Of a DNA stretch of 64,000 nucleotides, positions 61,494-64,000 are shown piece after piece. The number at the start of each line of letters is the position of its first letter. The stretch's first letter is position 1. The notes under the pieces are model-generated. The model had not been told where the DNA came from and did no database searches. It saw only the letters and a list, made by a program, of their open reading frames with translations. Both the position numbers and the translations under genes were made by a program. The stretch is from NCBI RefSeq assembly GCF_011751765.2, contig NZ_CP061169.1:186001-250000 (forward strand). The letters are read 5' to 3'. This stretch comes from Paramicrobacterium chengjingii. Lineage in GTDB: Bacteria; Actinomycetota; Actinomycetes; Actinomycetales; Microbacteriaceae.

Positions 61494-62228
61494 CTACGGA
61501 GTGCGGCGACGCAGCGTCAGCGAGCCGACGACGATGGCGCCGACGATCCAGCACCCGATGAACAACACGCGCAGCCACACGTAGCCAGCGTCTTCGTCGC
61601 CCGTCGACACCGCCGTGAGTGCGTCGATCGCGTGCGACAGCGGCAGCCAGTCGCCGATCGTCTCAAGAACGTCGGGAAGCTGATCCCGTGGAAGGAAGAT
61701 GCCGCCAAGCAGGATCTGCGGAAACACGAAAACCGGCATGAACTGCACAACCTGAAACTCTGTGCGCGCAAAAGCGCTGGCAAGAAGCCCGAGCGCCGTG
61801 CCGAGCAGGGCATCTGCTACGGCGACGGCAAACAGCATCCAAATCGATCCCTCGATCTCGAGACCGCACACCCAGGTGGCATACGCGACGGCGACGGCAG
61901 TCTGCAGCACCGCGAGCAGCCCGAACGCGAGTGTGTAGCCGAGAATGAAGTCGCCGCGGCCCAGCGGCATTGACAGCAAGCGTTCGAGGGTGCCGCTGCG
62001 GCGCTCGCGAAGTGTTCCGATGCTTGTCACGAGAAACATCACGATGAACGGGAACAGCGCGAGCATTGCGGGGCCGATGTCGGCGAAGACGGGCGTTTCG
62101 TCAAAGATCCACGCGACGAGTCCGATGAGCAGGCTCGGCACGACGAGCAGCAGCACGATGGTGCGGGGATCGTGGCGAATCTGCATCAGCACCCGCCCCG
62201 CGGTGGCGAGGGTGCGCATCGGGTTCAT
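61494..62228 (-). CDS. ABC-2 type transporter permease
   Basis: The 244-residue protein has about six membrane segments with the ABC-2 pattern: MRTLATAGRVLMQIRHDPRTIVLLLVVPSLL N-terminus, TLRERRSGTLERLLSMPLGR, and FPQILLGGIFLPRDQLP. It forms an exporter with the ATPase gene it overlaps (ATGA); probably a drug-efflux type. Confidence 0.9.
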   Translation of the reverse strand: MNPMRTLATAGRVLMQIRHDPRTIVLLLVVPSLLIGLVAWIFDETPVFADIGPAMLALFPFIVMFLVTSIGTLRERRSGTLERLLSMPLGRGDFILGYTLAFGLLAVLQTAVAVAYATWVCGLEIEGSIWMLFAVAVADALLGTALGLLASAFARTEFQVVQFMPVFVFPQILLGGIFLPRDQLPDVLETIGDWLPLSHAIDALTAVSTGDEDAGYVWLRVLFIGCWIVGAIVVGSLTLRRRTP

Positions 62229-63013
62229 TGCGCGCCTCCCGCGTGGCGGCCATGGCGACGAAGAGTGGATGCCGCAGCACGCTGCGAGGCGGCATTCGCA
62301 CCCTTCTCGCTAGCTTCGATGACGCGCAGGAAAGCGTTCTCGGCGGTGTCTGCGCCGGTGCTCGAGAGCAGCTCTGTCGGTGTGGTGTCGCCGATGATGG
62401 CACCTTCCCGCATGAGCAGCAGGCGGTCGCAGCGCGTCGCTTCGTCCATGACGTGACTCGAGACAAGCAACGTGGCGCCGTCGTCGGCGATGCGTCGGAA
62501 GATGCCCCACAGGTCCGCGCGCAGCACGGGGTCGAGTCCGACGGTCGGCTCGTCGAGCACGAGAAGGTCGGGGGAGCCCAGCATGGCGGCAGCGAGTGAG
62601 ACGCGATTGGCCTGGCCTCCTGAGAGCGTGCGGGCGAGCTGGTCGCGCTGATCGCCGAGGTCGGTGCGTTCAATGACGCGATCGATATCGGATGCCGTGG
62701 CGCCCTGCACGCGCGCGAAGTACGTCAGATTCTGACGCACCGTGAGGTCGTCGTAGATGCTCGCCTGTTGTGTCATGTAGCCGACGCGACGTCGCAGCGA
62801 TGCCGAGCCGGCGCGCTCGCCGAGCACGGTGATCTCGCCACCGTGCACGATCTGCACACCGACGATGGTGCGCATGAGCGTCGTCTTGCCGCTCCCGCTC
62901 GGGCCGAGCAGTCCGATGATCGCGCCGCGCGGCACCGTGAGGTCGAGGCCGTTGATGACGGTGGCGCGACCGCGACGGACAGTCAGCCCGCGTATCTCGA
63001 TCGCATTATTCAT
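62225..63013 (-). CDS. ABC exporter ATP-binding protein
   Basis: The 262-residue ATPase has Walker A GPSGSGKTT, signature LSGGQANRVSLAAAML, Walker B LLVLDEPTVGLDP and switch SSHVMDEA. It drives the downstream permease. ATG at 63013 fits the family start and a perfect promoter just upstream that would give a near-leaderless message; in-frame ATG/TTG codons further upstream fall inside that promoter. Confidence 0.9.
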   Translation of the reverse strand: MNNAIEIRGLTVRRGRATVINGLDLTVPRGAIIGLLGPSGSGKTTLMRTIVGVQIVHGGEITVLGERAGSASLRRRVGYMTQQASIYDDLTVRQNLTYFARVQGATASDIDRVIERTDLGDQRDQLARTLSGGQANRVSLAAAMLGSPDLLVLDEPTVGLDPVLRADLWGIFRRIADDGATLLVSSHVMDEATRCDRLLLMREGAIIGDTTPTELLSSTGADTAENAFLRVIEASEKGANAASQRAAASTLRRHGRHAGGAQ

Positions 63014-63052
63014 CACACGATGAATTAAACGCTCCATTGCAGTCTCTGTCAA
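63008..63052 (-). promoter_or_regulatory. Operator-overlapped strong promoter of the ABC exporter
   Basis: On the minus strand, TTGACA (63052-63047) and TTTAAT (63029-63024) are separated by exactly 17 bases. The palindrome ATTCATC-ACAC-GATGAAT (plus strand 63008-63025) covers the -10 edge, the expected transcription start and the ATG. This is a textbook repressor arrangement, with a TetR gene directly upstream. Confidence 0.8.
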
Positions 63053-63063
63053 GCAAGCAGTGG

Positions 63064-63690
63064 CTACGCGGGGCCGTCGAGATGCAGCTGCACCGCGGGG
63101 GCCACGCGCGCGATCACCACGTCAACCGGAAGCGACGCGAGAGGATCGGCCCCCACGACATGTCGCATGATGAGGACCCCGGCGATTTGCGTGAGCACCA
63201 GTTCGGCGCGCACCGTGGCCTCAGGTTCAGGGATTCCGGATTCTTCGAGCTTCGTGGCAATGGCGCTCATCAGCTCGCGCACCAGAAACTGCCTGATCAG
63301 CCCGCCCGCTGCGGATCCGCTGACCGCGGAGCGCAGCACGGTGATTCCAATAGGTTTCACCTTCGAGTCTTCCCACGCTGTGAGCACCGTGTTCACGAGC
63401 GATTCGCCCAGGCGCTCGAGTGGGGCATCAAGCGCCCGCTTCACAATGCGGTCCGGGCGGACGGGCAGCTTCACGACGTCAGCGAACAGCGCTGCCTTCG
63501 TGTCGAAGTAGTGGTGCACCAGAGCGGAGTCGACACCGGCACGGCGCGCGATTGATCGGACGGATGCTGCCTCGTATCCCTTTTCAGAGAACTCTGCGGC
63601 TGCAGCATCCGCGATCTGCGCACGCGTGTCGCCGCGCAGATCCTTGCGCGGTCGCCCTCGCCGGCGGGGCTTCGACGGTGACTCTGCCAC
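63064..63690 (-). CDS. TetR-family regulator of the ABC exporter
   Basis: The 208-residue protein has a basic N-terminus (RRRGRPRKDLR) and the TetR helix-turn-helix (about 25-70, with ASVRSIARRAGVDSALVHHYF). The helical C-terminal domain is of the type that senses hydrophobic drugs. GTG at 63690 (or TTG two codons before) is the likely start; the frame continues upstream only as non-coding sequence. It lies just upstream of the exporter operon. Confidence 0.88.
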   Translation of the reverse strand: MAESPSKPRRRGRPRKDLRGDTRAQIADAAAAEFSEKGYEAASVRSIARRAGVDSALVHHYFDTKAALFADVVKLPVRPDRIVKRALDAPLERLGESLVNTVLTAWEDSKVKPIGITVLRSAVSGSAAGGLIRQFLVRELMSAIATKLEESGIPEPEATVRAELVLTQIAGVLIMRHVVGADPLASLPVDVVIARVAPAVQLHLDGPA

Positions 63691-63944
63691 ACTCAACAGC
63701 CTACGCGTCGACGCGCCCGACGCATCCGACGCGCGCACGCGCCGCGGACAGGTCCGAGCACCCGCATGTGACAGATTTGCGGGCCGGGCACGACGAACAC
63801 ACAGCGCAGTGAGTTGTAGGGCGTCGACAATGCGCGCGCCGTCAGGGCGGCAGCATCCGGTCATCTCGCGACAACGGGTGGAAGCACACAGCCGTGCGGC
63901 ATAGGCTCGCACCGTAACCGGCCGCGACGCTTGGGAGGATGGCA
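63691..63944. other. Intergenic region between divergent TetR and SDR genes
   Basis: I see no gene in these 254 bases. A TAGGCT -10-like box (63903-63908) lies about 40 bases before the dehydrogenase gene. Confidence 0.5.
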
Positions 63945-64000
63945 ATGACGCTTGACGGTACTTCGGCACTCGTAACGGGAGGGGCGTCTGGCCTGGGCAA
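63945..64000 (+). CDS. Short-chain dehydrogenase, first residues (runs off window)
   Basis: The last 56 bases encode MTLDGTSALVTGGASGLGK: the TGGASGLG NAD(P)-binding motif of short-chain dehydrogenases. GGGAGG is 6 bases before the ATG. Substrate cannot be judged. Confidence 0.8.
   Translation, partial: MTLDGTSALVTGGASGLG

Noticed and set aside
1-64000. CRISPR arrays, tRNA, rRNA or transposase genes
   Set aside because: No spaced repeat arrays, cloverleaf-like sequences or transposase motifs were recognised anywhere in the window.

Overview
The window is high-GC, gene-dense actinobacterial DNA. Gene order and families (a coproporphyrin-type heme locus, monomeric NADP isocitrate dehydrogenase, dimeric-type glycyl-tRNA synthetase, a DUF222/13E12 HNH gene, many GTG starts and ATGA/GTGA overlaps) fit the family Microbacteriaceae; this is inferred from protein content, not from a marker gene. 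No rRNA, tRNA, CRISPR array or transposase was recognised, and no stretch over 300 bases lacks a gene.

Layout. (1) 1-1401: end of an MFS exporter gene, divergent from a HepT/MntA-type toxin-antitoxin pair. (2) 1486-4601: a tandem alpha/beta-hydrolase fusion and a DUF222-HNH gene. (3) 4658-16324: a carbohydrate-utilisation locus. Leftward it has a heparinase II/III-like lyase, a DeoR/LacI hybrid regulator and a hexapeptide-acyltransferase/toroid fusion. Rightward it has a DUF2264 protein, an ABC sugar importer (binding protein and two permeases, no ATPase), a YesL-like DUF624 protein and a D-2-hydroxyacid dehydrogenase. (4) 16430-22249: icd, two small membrane proteins with a TetR regulator, a NUDIX hydrolase, glyQS and a DUF4190 protein.

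(5) 22298-36588: the heme locus. hemA runs left; hemE, hemY, hemQ, hemH, hemC, hemD, hemB and hemL run right and make heme through the coproporphyrin branch. Two accessory sets interrupt it: a SGNH hydrolase/DUF4386/MarR cassette between hemA and hemE, bounded by a near-identical 21-bp direct repeat, and three small envelope proteins (YtxH-like, holin-like, DUF3618) between hemY and hemQ. (6) 36670-47345: a PH-like protein, an AcuI/YhdH reductase, a coiled-coil membrane protein, an ABC exporter, and a two-component system next to an Fbp-type ABC importer. (7) 47415-51535: mixed small genes, trhO, a DUF1772/TetR pair with a clear double operator, a PEBP protein and an unassigned conserved protein.

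(8) 51536-60126: the most unusual locus. A DmdA-like GcvT-family methyltransferase, a MetF-like reductase and formate-THF ligase form one operon. A dimethylglycine-dehydrogenase-like flavoprotein and a cyclodeaminase-type cyclohydrolase form another. Each has its own regulator (IclR, GntR). Together they suggest use of an N- or S-methylated compound by moving methyl groups to tetrahydrofolate and oxidising them to formate with ATP recovery. (9) 60206-64000: a short YidC paralogue, a DUF6412 protein, a drug-type ABC exporter with a strong, probably leaderless, operator-overlapped promoter, its TetR regulator, and the first bases of a short-chain dehydrogenase gene.
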